DNA of 6,026 nt, taken from positions 1-6,026 of the forward strand of contig JAUWBQ010000113.1 of the NCBI GenBank assembly GCA_030601645.1, read 5' to 3'. Within the stretch, counting starts at the first letter, position 1; each line of letters opens with the position of its first letter. The translations under genes were made by a program, and so were the position numbers. The notes below the pieces were generated by a model. That model did no database searches. It was not told where the DNA came from and saw only the letters and a list, made by a program, of their open reading frames with translations. Below, one piece after another: positions 1 to 5,838 of this stretch. This DNA is from Candidatus Bathyarchaeota archaeon (GTDB taxonomy: Archaea > Thermoproteota > Bathyarchaeia > TCS64).

Positions 1-786
1 GCGATAGACTACGTCAATGCCAAGCCAGTGTACCATGAGATAAGACAGGAAGATAACTGGCGTTTTGATCTTGAAGAGATGAAGTCGCTCGTCACCGACA
101 GGACCAGGCTCATCTTTCTGTGCAACCCTCACAATCCTACGGGCAGGGTCATGACTAAGGAGGAGCTGAAGGGTATCGCAGACATCGCGGTGGACCATGA
201 CATCATCGTGGCTACAGATGACCTCCACGACAACATTCTCTTCGACGGTCGGAAACACGTAAGCATAGCCTCCCTAGGACCCGAGATAGCTGAGAGGACC
301 ATCAGCATGTTTGGCCTGTCCAAGACATTCGGCCTCGCAGGAATGCAGATCGGGTGGCTCGTCGCTACGAACAAGGAGATTCTTGCGGGTATCAACAAGA
401 TAGCTGAGGGACTGATTCAGGGAACTAGCTCCATCGCGCTCGCTGTCGCTCACGCCGTTCTCACGAAGTGTGATGGATACATCCCGCCCTTGGTGGAATA
501 CCTCCAAGATCTCAGGGATTACGGCGTAAAGAGACTGAAGGCCATCGACAAAGTCAATGTGGTCTCTCCCGAGGGGACCTATATCCTCTGGCCGAACATC
601 AGTGACTTTGGGCTGACCAGCGCTGAAATGCAGGAATACCTGCTTGAGAAGGGCAAGGTCGCCGTGTCTGACGGCTCGACTCATGGACCGGGGGGAGAAG
701 GGTATATTCGAATCGTTTTTCCCACGAGTAAGGCGATCTTCAGTGAAGGTCTAGATAGACTTGAGGAGGCGCTTTCTAGGCTCTAA
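1..786 (+). CDS. PLP-dependent class I/II aminotransferase, MalY/PatB-like, 5'-truncated by window edge
   Basis: Fold-type I PLP enzyme that would transaminate an amino acid or, if a true MalY/PatB member, cleave a C-S bond. The frame is open from base 1; the GTG at 28 is an internal valine, not the start. The visible 261 residues are the C-terminal two thirds of a family of about 390. Landmarks: CNPHNPTGR at 121-147 (Asn near the cofactor); TDDLHDN from 214, matching the SDEIH-type motif whose Asp contacts the pyridine nitrogen; LSKTFGLAGMQIGW from 316, with the Schiff-base lysine codon at 322-324; PEGTYILW and GEGYIRIVFPT near the C-terminus, the latter with the carboxylate-binding arginine. 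It ends with TAA. Nine of 12 arginine codons are AGG/AGA, like the opine-dehydrogenase gene. The MFS gene follows after 95 nt. Fold and chemistry are secure from motifs; substrate is unknown. Confidence 0.9.
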   Translation, partial: AIDYVNAKPVYHEIRQEDNWRFDLEEMKSLVTDRTRLIFLCNPHNPTGRVMTKEELKGIADIAVDHDIIVATDDLHDNILFDGRKHVSIASLGPEIAERTISMFGLSKTFGLAGMQIGWLVATNKEILAGINKIAEGLIQGTSSIALAVAHAVLTKCDGYIPPLVEYLQDLRDYGVKRLKAIDKVNVVSPEGTYILWPNISDFGLTSAEMQEYLLEKGKVAVSDGSTHGPGGEGYIRIVFPTSKAIFSEGLDRLEEALSRL

Positions 787-823
787 TTGTTGGGCGAGTA
801 ACATCTCTTTGTTCTAAATCCTT

Positions 824-831
824 CGCGCGCG
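824..831. repeat. Intergenic alternating CG motif (CGCGCGCG)
   Basis: Eight-base alternating CG run in the 95-nt gap between the aminotransferase and the MFS gene. It is one of several such runs, all in intergenic DNA of this window; I found no GCGCGC or CGCGCG hexamer inside any of the genes. The function is unknown. Confidence 0.6.
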
Positions 832-881
832 ACACAGGAAAATGTAAACAGGTAAAGTAGGAATTCAGAAAGGAAATAACC

Positions 882-2123
882 ATGGCAAATAGAGTGACCA
901 ATCTTTTTAACGGAATCGCCAAAATACGGATGTTCCGACCTTTTCATTCTCGGAACTTTGGCCTCCTTTTTCTGACTACGATTACTGTGTCCCTTGGAAA
1001 CTTCATGATGATGGTGTCTTCAGGATGGCTGGTGCTGGAACTAACTGACTCTCCTTTATCCTTGGGCCTAGTGTGGGCTACACGCTCGGCACCGAATCTA
1101 ATCTGGGGAATGTTGGCAGGCGCTGTAGCTGATAGGTTTGACCGAAAAAAACTACAGATTGTGGCCTTGATTTTGTATTCAGCCTGTGGTCTCCTATTAG
1201 GTTACCTAGTCGTGCAAGGCTGGATTCGACTTTGGCACGTCCTTCTCATCACCTTTGTCTGGGGGTCAATCCGAGCCTTTGATGGGCCTGCACGCCAAGC
1301 TTTCATTGTTGATATCGTTGGCCGAGAGGGCGCCATGGGCGGCATCTCTCTTAACGCTGTTGGGATGCGAGGCATTGGCATCATCGGTGGTGCTGCTGCA
1401 GGAATTATCATCGAGTTATATGGCCTGGAGTGGCCTTTCTTCGTGTTAACCGCGGCTAACATCCTAGCAATCGGAATTACAGCTAATATTCGGGGGATTG
1501 AAGGGAGGCCTATTGCCGAAAAGGGAACCCTCTGGAGCAACCTCGTTGAAGGAATGCAGATCGTTCTAAAAAATAGAGTTGTCCTCGCCTTAATGGTGAT
1601 GGCAGCCACCTGTGAGATGTTTGGCTTCTCATATTCAGTACTTCTACCCGTCTTTGCCCGTGACATCCTGGGCGTAGGCGCCGTTGGCCTTGGTACGTTC
1701 AGCGCAGTACGTTCGGTGGGCGGTCTTGTAGCTGGGCTGACTCTTGCCTCTCTCGGAGACTACAAGTACAAGGGACGGATAATGCTCGGTCTCTTCTTTT
1801 CGTTTGGTGTTTCGTTAATACTGTTTGCCAACTCGTCTGTGTACCCTCTCTCACTATTCTTCATAGGTCTAGTTGGAATAACGGCGGCGGGACACGATGC
1901 CATGCAACATATCCTGTTCCAGCTTAATGTTACGGAAGAACAGCGTGGCCGTGCCATGGGTATATGGCAGCTAAGCATCGGATTTGGGGTGCTGGGCAGC
2001 GTGACGCTAGGAGCAATAGCTGAGGCACTTGGAGCACCACTTGCTCAAAGTATCTTTGGAACCGTTATGCTAGTCATCTTCGTTATACTAGTATTAGCTG
2101 TGCCAAAACTCCGCAAATTGTGA
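882..2123 (+). CDS. MFS transporter, DHA3/MFS_3 (EntS-like) type exporter
   Basis: Twelve-helix secondary transporter in the cytoplasmic membrane, most likely a proton-driven exporter of small molecules. Hydrophobic segments lie at about residues 27-50, 60-81, 92-111, 117-133, 161-178, 183-201, 232-256, 265-287, 298-316, 320-340, 360-380 and 386-407. The loop 2-3 signature GAVADRFDRKK (80-90) is MFS motif A. The WLVLELTDSPLSLGLV stretch and GPARQAFIVDIVGREG (135-150) resemble the MFS_3 family that includes enterobactin exporter EntS. At 413 residues it is full length. The ATG at 882 is preferred because AAGGAA lies 7-12 nt upstream; an in-frame ATG at 930 would drop the first 16 residues. Seventeen of 21 arginine codons are CGN, opposite to the neighbouring aminotransferase and opine-dehydrogenase genes, which suggests recent acquisition. 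The transported compound cannot be read from sequence. Confidence 0.88.
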   Translation: MANRVTNLFNGIAKIRMFRPFHSRNFGLLFLTTITVSLGNFMMMVSSGWLVLELTDSPLSLGLVWATRSAPNLIWGMLAGAVADRFDRKKLQIVALILYSACGLLLGYLVVQGWIRLWHVLLITFVWGSIRAFDGPARQAFIVDIVGREGAMGGISLNAVGMRGIGIIGGAAAGIIIELYGLEWPFFVLTAANILAIGITANIRGIEGRPIAEKGTLWSNLVEGMQIVLKNRVVLALMVMAATCEMFGFSYSVLLPVFARDILGVGAVGLGTFSAVRSVGGLVAGLTLASLGDYKYKGRIMLGLFFSFGVSLILFANSSVYPLSLFFIGLVGITAAGHDAMQHILFQLNVTEEQRGRAMGIWQLSIGFGVLGSVTLGAIAEALGAPLAQSIFGTVMLVIFVILVLAVPKLRKL

Positions 2124-2128
2124 TATTG

Positions 2129-2147
2129 AGCGCGCTTCCCTTTTTTC
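2129..2147 (+). terminator. Probable T-tract terminator after the MFS gene
   Basis: Six nucleotides after the MFS stop codon lies the palindrome AGCGCGCT (2129-2136), followed by CCC and a run of six T (2141-2146) on the coding strand. Archaeal RNA polymerase terminates at such pyrimidine/T tracts, with or without a short stem, and a convergent operon lies just beyond. The call rests on position and composition only. Confidence 0.45.
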
Positions 2148-2153
2148 CATACT

Positions 2154-2162
2154 GCGCGCGCG
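2154..2162. repeat. Intergenic alternating CG motif, copy of 13-nt CTGCGCGCGCGAT
   Basis: The nine-base GCGCGCGCG run sits inside a 13-nt string (2152-2164, CTGCGCGCGCGAT) that recurs exactly at 5811-5823 in the far intergenic region. It directly abuts and partly overlaps the hairpin at 2160-2181. Confidence 0.6.
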
Positions 2163-2181
2163 ATGAAGAGAGCTTCATCGC
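2160..2181. repeat. Perfect 9-bp inverted repeat between convergent genes
   Basis: GCGATGAAG (2160-2168) and CTTCATCGC (2173-2181) are exact reverse complements around an AGAG loop. The hairpin lies 17 nt beyond the stop of the corrinoid-protein gene (minus strand) and after the MFS T-tract. No T-run follows it on either strand, so it is not a classical intrinsic terminator. It may instead protect the 3' end of the minus-strand operon mRNA or help termination. Confidence 0.6.
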
Positions 2182-2197
2182 TGGCATGCACGTAAGT

Positions 2198-2848
2198 CTA
2201 TTTTATGTTTAGGAGTTCCTTCACCTTAGCGATGGCGTCGATGGCGTCGGTCCCAAAACTGTCTGCCCCAGAGGTCTCGAACCACTCCATGTTTACGAGA
2301 GCGCCCCCGATGATGACCTTCACCTTGTCCCGTAACCCTGCCTCCTCCAGAGCGATGGACACCTCCTTAAACTTCAGCATGGTTGTGGTCACCAGCGCCG
2401 AGAGGCCCAGGACATCTGGCTCCAGCTCCCGCACCTTCTCTACGAAGACTTCGTCGGGAACGTCGATCCCTAGGTCGATGACCTCGAATCCCTCGGCCGT
2501 AAGCATGGAGACGACGAGGCTCTTACCGATGTCATGTATATCTCCAGCGACCGTGCCGATGACGACACGGCCCAGGTAGGGGACTTCTTTATTCTGGCGC
2601 TTTATCTCCTTGGTGAGGATCGCCATGGCTCCTTTGGCGGTCTCTCCGCAGTACATGAGCTCAGTCAGGAAGATCCTTCCATCGTTGAACTCCTCTCCTA
2701 TCTCCTTCAGTGCATCAGTTATGCCTCTGAGGACCTCCAAGGGGTCGTAGCCCAGCTCGACGCTCTTCTCCGCGAGGGGCACGCTGTCCTCGATGAAACC
2801 GTCTCTGACGGCCGTGTATAGTTTCTTAATTAATTCTTCTTTTTCCAT
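2198..2848 (-). CDS. Methylamine-type corrinoid protein (MtbC/MttC-like, B12-binding)
   Basis: Soluble cobamide carrier that takes a methyl group from the substrate methyltransferase on Co(I) and hands it to a second methyltransferase. The 216-residue length matches MtbC/MttC-type proteins. Residues about 1-90 form the helical cap domain; the Rossmann-like B12 domain follows. GDIHDIGKS contains DxHxxG, with His105 as the expected lower cobalt ligand. GLSALVTTTM and IIGGAL are the further cobamide-contact motifs of the family. The ATG at 2848 is chosen because AGGTGA sits 5 nt before it; an in-frame GTG at 2857 would add three residues but would lie inside that ribosome binding site. The stop is TAG. 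It is translationally linked to the upstream methyltransferase gene, whose stop ends 5 nt before this ATG, so it is very likely that enzyme's partner. Confidence 0.93.
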   Translation of the reverse strand: MEKEELIKKLYTAVRDGFIEDSVPLAEKSVELGYDPLEVLRGITDALKEIGEEFNDGRIFLTELMYCGETAKGAMAILTKEIKRQNKEVPYLGRVVIGTVAGDIHDIGKSLVVSMLTAEGFEVIDLGIDVPDEVFVEKVRELEPDVLGLSALVTTTMLKFKEVSIALEEAGLRDKVKVIIGGALVNMEWFETSGADSFGTDAIDAIAKVKELLNIK

Positions 2849-2853
2849 ATGAT

Positions 2854-2859
2854 TCACCT
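2854..2859 (-). promoter_or_regulatory. Shine-Dalgarno AGGTGA for the corrinoid gene, containing the methyltransferase stop
   Basis: On the minus strand AGGTGA is followed by ATCAT and then the ATG at 2848. The TGA of the methyltransferase gene (2856-2854) is part of the binding site, so ribosomes finishing the methyltransferase stop on the initiation site of the corrinoid protein. This decides the start and suggests coupled, near-stoichiometric synthesis. The spacing and sequence fit the archaeal consensus GGAGGTGATC. Confidence 0.8.
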
Positions 2860-4434
2860 GTTGGACTTAGCCTCCCTCTTCTCCACCATCTTTACGTGGT
2901 CTTCGATTCGTTTTCTTATGTCTTTGTCCAATGGTTCCGGCCAGTGGTCTTGAAGGATCTCTTGGGCCCTCTCTGTTGCCCTCTTGACGGCGTCCTTCTT
3001 GCCCCTTCGGGCCCAGTCCTCGTACTTCCGCCTGTCGAACAGCCTCGGGAAGTACTGCTCCTTCCTGAACCATTTCCGCGTGTGGGGGTGGATAAGATAT
3101 GAGCCCCCAGGTCCCACCTCATCGATGACGTCTACGGCGATGGTCTCCTCGTTGACCTCGATCCCCTGCATGATCCTCTTGATGTAGCCCGCCAGCTCGT
3201 TGTCGAGCACGATCTTCTCGAGGCTTACTCCTGCTTCCCCGGGTCCAACAGTGCCGATGCTCACGTTGTAGTTGACCCCCGCCATGACGCTCGTCAGCAA
3301 CGCCGTGGCTGTCTCGTAGCCGGCTTGAGGGTCCAGGGCCTTCGAGGAGCTGCCTATGCATCCTCGGATTGGGAAGCCGTAGTGGTGAGCGATGTTAGCG
3401 CATGCGGACTGTACTATGGTGCCTTCTGGGGAGCCCATTATAGGGCCGTGGGCTGAGAGCTGGTCGAAGAGGCCGGTGAAGCACATCCATAACGCCGGGG
3501 GGCGGTGTTCAGGGTCCCCGGCGAGGTATCCGATCACGAGCCCTGCTAATATCTCTGCGAGCCAGAGGGCCAGTGTACCAGCCATAGTCGCTGGTCCAGT
3601 GGCGTTGGTCATGGGGCCGCTGCCGATGAACATGGGGAGGCCGTGCTCGGCGTATACGAGGAGTTTCTCCAGGTTGCGGGGCAGGTACATCAGCGGGCTC
3701 ACAGCCTCGTTGAATCCCAGGCTCATGGGGGTCTTCTGGAGTTCCTCCAGGCTTCCCCTGACGGCTATCTCCATCTGGATCTGGTCGAGGGCGGCCTGCT
3801 TCGTGCTCCCAGCTTCGTCGTCCCTGTCTACCACGAAGGTTCTGTTGGTGTCCACGGGCTTCTCCATGAGGTCAAGCATCATTAGGTACTTCCGAAGCCT
3901 CCTAACCGAGAGTGGGAGCTCCATATTCTCCTGAGGTGTGGAGGTGATTCCGCCGACGGGAATGCCGGCCACATCGACGTTCTCGCATGCATCCAAGACC
4001 CTGTAGTAGTCCTGCATGTCCTTCAGCGTCGATTTCCGCATGGAGCCGTCGGGCTGCACCAAGTAGGGCCCGATGCCATGGACGAAGTATGAGTGCTCCA
4101 TGTCTATGGTGATCGCTTTCTTCGGGTCCCTCCCACCGAATCTGAAGCTTTTCGGCGTCTTCCTGATGGCCTCGTCTACGAGGCTTGGAGGGATCTTGAC
4201 GTGTTCTTTCTTGAAGTCGACGGTGGCCCCTGCGTTCTCAAGCAGTTGGAGACAGGTCTCGTTTGGTATCTTTACTCCTGTGCGGTTGAGGATCTGCTTC
4301 GCTGCGTGGTCCAGATCCTTTATCTGGTTTTCAGAGAGGAACCGGTAATTCCCCGCCTTTATGCCCACGGTTCCATCTTTAATCCCTGGAGATGAATACC
4401 AGTAGATCCACGGTTTGAAGCCTGAATTAATCAT
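2854..4434 (-). CDS. MttB-superfamily (COG5598-type) substrate:corrinoid methyltransferase, non-pyrrolysine
   Basis: TIM-barrel-type enzyme expected to move a methyl group from a methylated amine to the corrinoid protein encoded next. Family signatures include LSENQIKDLDHAAKQILNRTGV (33-54), SGPMTNATGPATMAGTLAL (272-290), SSSKALDPQAGYETATAL (362-379), SIGTVGPGEAGVSLEKIVLDNEL (392-414), EVGPGGSYLIHPHTRKWFRKE (439-459) and the C-terminal P-x-L-x-x-R-x-x-x-x-x-W element. The frame is open throughout, with no in-frame TAG near residue 360, where the pyrrolysine of true trimethylamine enzymes should fall. It therefore belongs with the non-pyrrolysine branch, which includes the glycine-betaine enzyme MtgB. 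At 526 residues it is slightly longer than the usual 480-500. The ATG at 4434 has no clear Shine-Dalgarno site, and a GTG at 4368 (codon 23) is an alternative start that would remove an odd aromatic stretch. Substrate unknown. Confidence 0.92.
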   Translation of the reverse strand: MINSGFKPWIYWYSSPGIKDGTVGIKAGNYRFLSENQIKDLDHAAKQILNRTGVKIPNETCLQLLENAGATVDFKKEHVKIPPSLVDEAIRKTPKSFRFGGRDPKKAITIDMEHSYFVHGIGPYLVQPDGSMRKSTLKDMQDYYRVLDACENVDVAGIPVGGITSTPQENMELPLSVRRLRKYLMMLDLMEKPVDTNRTFVVDRDDEAGSTKQAALDQIQMEIAVRGSLEELQKTPMSLGFNEAVSPLMYLPRNLEKLLVYAEHGLPMFIGSGPMTNATGPATMAGTLALWLAEILAGLVIGYLAGDPEHRPPALWMCFTGLFDQLSAHGPIMGSPEGTIVQSACANIAHHYGFPIRGCIGSSSKALDPQAGYETATALLTSVMAGVNYNVSIGTVGPGEAGVSLEKIVLDNELAGYIKRIMQGIEVNEETIAVDVIDEVGPGGSYLIHPHTRKWFRKEQYFPRLFDRRKYEDWARRGKKDAVKRATERAQEILQDHWPEPLDKDIRKRIEDHVKMVEKREAKSNR

Positions 4435-4473
4435 GATGTCAAAAATGTGGAGTTAATGCTATTTTAGGCTTGG

Positions 4474-5559
4474 CTACTTGAAGTATTCTGCCACGTCTTT
4501 GGCGCTCATGTCTTTGAAGCCGAGTTTTTCGACTGTCAAGCCCTCCTCCCAGAAGTTCCTGCCGAGGAGCACCGAGGCGATGTGGATGCAGGCTTTTAAA
4601 GTAGGAGTGGGGACGCCGACCAAGTCTCCCATAGATGACCAGGTGACGAAACCGTATGGGATGTCCTCGGTCAGGTATCTGTAATCCAATCTATCCGTCA
4701 TACTCCAGTATGTCTCGAGGTTCCATGGCACAGCTGGGGATGGGAGCTCCCCCTTGTAGGGTGCGGCCTCGAACTCGAAGCCCAGCTTTCTGCAGACGGC
4801 TGACTGCTCGTGTTTGATGCTTTCTTTGAGTCTCTCCTGTGATGTTTGGGGTTTACCCTCTCTGTTTGCTCCACCGACCAGGGTGTCGTAAAAGATCTCC
4901 CAATGACCCTTGGAGCGTTCGATGCTTGCGGCGTTCAACAGCATCATGGGTATGTGGCCAACCGGGTTCTCATAGGTCATGCTTACTTCGAGAGTGCTGC
5001 CCACTGGTTCTAGGTTGATGGGGTAGCCCTCGGTGGCCTTAAGCATCTTAGGTGTCTGCTTCGCGGGGTTGGCAGCTACTCTGTTCTTGGGGAAGATCCA
5101 TCTTACGAAGATGTATGCGTCTCTTTTCATTCTCCTGCAGGCGTAGGGCATGGTCTCTCCGCCGCCTATGATGGCGTCAGGTGCAAGGTCTTTCTCCGTT
5201 AGGTACCTCTTGAGCTTGACGTCTGCGAAGTTGAGTGGGAAGAAGAGCACGGTCTTGCCGTCGAGGTGGGGGGCTATGAGCTCGATAAATTCGTCGTGGG
5301 CGAAAGCGGGGATCGTGACGTTGACGACTGGCACGTTATCAAGGGCTTCCTCGATGTCCGTTGTGAGCACGTCCATCTCAGCGAAGCCTGGACGCATCCC
5401 TTCACGTTCAAGGCCGCCCTTCTCCTCGATGGGCGTTAGGTTGTATTTCTTAAATCTCTCCAACTCGAAGAGGTTCACCTTGTAGCCGCTTAAAGCAAGG
5501 TCCGAGGCGAGGGCGTAGCCTCCGTTTCCCGCCCCTAGTACGGCAACTCTTTTTTCCAT
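4474..5559 (-). CDS. NAD-dependent opine (octopine/nopaline) dehydrogenase family protein
   Basis: Two-domain oxidoreductase. The N-terminal Rossmann domain opens with VLGAGNGG (7-14), and Glu32 at the end of the second strand favours NAD(H) over NADP(H). The C-terminal helical domain has NPVGHIPMMLLNA (198-210), with His202 in the place of the family's catalytic histidine, then RYLTEDIPYGF (294-304) and the LVGVPTPTLKA closing motif. Known relatives condense an alpha-keto acid with an amino group, or run the reverse oxidation of the secondary amine. The 361-residue length is normal. The ATG at 5559 directly precedes the nucleotide-binding fold and is the only sensible start; only a weak GAAG precedes it. 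It is the first gene of the operon, 39 nt ahead of the methyltransferase, with a TAG stop followed by a second in-frame TAG. Fourteen of 17 arginine codons are AGR. Family is secure; substrate is inferred only. Confidence 0.87.
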   Translation of the reverse strand: MEKRVAVLGAGNGGYALASDLALSGYKVNLFELERFKKYNLTPIEEKGGLEREGMRPGFAEMDVLTTDIEEALDNVPVVNVTIPAFAHDEFIELIAPHLDGKTVLFFPLNFADVKLKRYLTEKDLAPDAIIGGGETMPYACRRMKRDAYIFVRWIFPKNRVAANPAKQTPKMLKATEGYPINLEPVGSTLEVSMTYENPVGHIPMMLLNAASIERSKGHWEIFYDTLVGGANREGKPQTSQERLKESIKHEQSAVCRKLGFEFEAAPYKGELPSPAVPWNLETYWSMTDRLDYRYLTEDIPYGFVTWSSMGDLVGVPTPTLKACIHIASVLLGRNFWEEGLTVEKLGFKDMSAKDVAEYFK

Positions 5560-5563
5560 AGTT

Positions 5564-5578
5564 CTTCATATTGTGAAG
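5564..5578. repeat. Short inverted repeat just upstream of the operon start codon
   Basis: CTTCA and TGAAG (plus strand) flank a 5-nt spacer, ending 4 nt from the ATG of the opine-dehydrogenase gene. It could be a regulator site or a small mRNA hairpin covering the initiation region. Five base pairs can arise by chance. Confidence 0.3.
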
Positions 5579-5596
5579 TGAATCTTAAGACTTTAC

Positions 5597-5606
5597 AGCG
5601 CGCGCT
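5597..5606. repeat. Intergenic CG palindrome AGCGCGCGCT
   Basis: A ten-base perfect palindrome about 38 nt upstream of the minus-strand operon start. It is an extended version of AGCGCGCT at 2129-2136. The position would suit a regulator-binding site for the operon, but the same motif class also occurs in gaps without an obvious promoter. Confidence 0.5.
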
Positions 5607-5647
5607 CAGGATTTTTTTACTCGCTAGAAATATTAATAATACTCTAA

Positions 5648-5767
5648 GTGAAACTTGAATGTATAGAATACACCCTGCTCCCGTATATTCGCATAGGGGG
5701 GCTGGCGATCATAGCCCTTTTAGCATATTTCTTAGTGTATAGATACCGAAACGAACCGTTTGAATGA
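5648..5767 (+). CDS. Possible 39-residue single-span membrane miniprotein
   Basis: The frame opens at GTG 5648, directly after an in-frame TAA, and closes at TGA 5765-5767. The product has a short polar start, a hydrophobic segment GGLAIIALLAYFLVY (residues 17-31) and a basic then acidic tail RYRNEPFE, which is the layout of a one-helix membrane peptide. No Shine-Dalgarno site is visible, so translation would need a leaderless mRNA, and the AT-rich string at 5625-5640 is rather close for its TATA box. A rival frame starting at ATG 5659 gives a 27-residue peptide with no recognisable features. I do not recognise a family. It may also be a gene remnant or chance. Confidence 0.3.
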   Translation: MKLECIEYTLLPYIRIGGLAIIALLAYFLVYRYRNEPFE

Positions 5768-5812
5768 TTCACTCGCACACGAATACTCCGCTTGCTCGCG
5801 CCCTATATTGCT

Positions 5813-5821
5813 GCGCGCGCG
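5813..5821. repeat. Intergenic alternating CG motif, second copy of 13-nt CTGCGCGCGCGAT
   Basis: GCGCGCGCG within CTGCGCGCGCGAT (5811-5823), identical over 13 nt to 2152-2164. It runs directly into the palindrome at 5821-5838, just as the other copy runs into a hairpin at 2160-2181. GCGCG appears again at 5842-5846. Confidence 0.6.
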
Positions 5822-5838
5822 ATCCACGCGCGTGGGTC
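5821..5838. repeat. Near-perfect 18-nt palindrome with CGCGCG core
   Basis: CCACGCGCGTGG (5824-5835) is a perfect 12-nt palindrome. The outer bases GA and TC also pair, leaving a single T/G mismatch. A gapless palindrome is more typical of a dimeric DNA-binding protein site than of an RNA hairpin. It lies about 70 nt upstream of the TATA-like element assigned to the right-edge gene. Confidence 0.5.

Noticed and set aside
274..684. 136-codon minus-strand frame inside the aminotransferase gene
   Set aside because: It is antisense to motif-bearing sequence and has no recognisable features or ribosome binding site.
28..786. GTG at 28 as the start of the aminotransferase
   Set aside because: The frame is open upstream to the window edge and the N-terminal third of the fold is missing, so this is an internal valine.
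1202..1666. 154-codon minus-strand frame inside the MFS gene
   Set aside because: Mirror of the transmembrane coding region; composition is that of an antisense shadow, with no start signal.
2198..2200. TAG at the end of the corrinoid gene as a pyrrolysine codon with readthrough
   Set aside because: The protein is already full family length at this point and the sequence beyond continues into the hairpin and the antisense of the MFS gene.
2198..2857. GTG at 2857 as the start of the corrinoid protein
   Set aside because: The GTG sits inside the AGGTGA ribosome binding site; ATG 2848 has correct spacing and begins the family-typical N-terminus.
3392..3934. 180-codon plus-strand open frame inside the methyltransferase gene
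   Set aside because: It lies wholly antisense to a well-conserved coding region and its translation is low-complexity serine/arginine/proline-rich with no domain; an open antisense frame is expected in GC-rich coding DNA.
5659..5742. 27-codon frame from ATG 5659
   Set aside because: The peptide has no recognisable features, overlaps the more convincing membrane-helix frame, and has no ribosome binding site.
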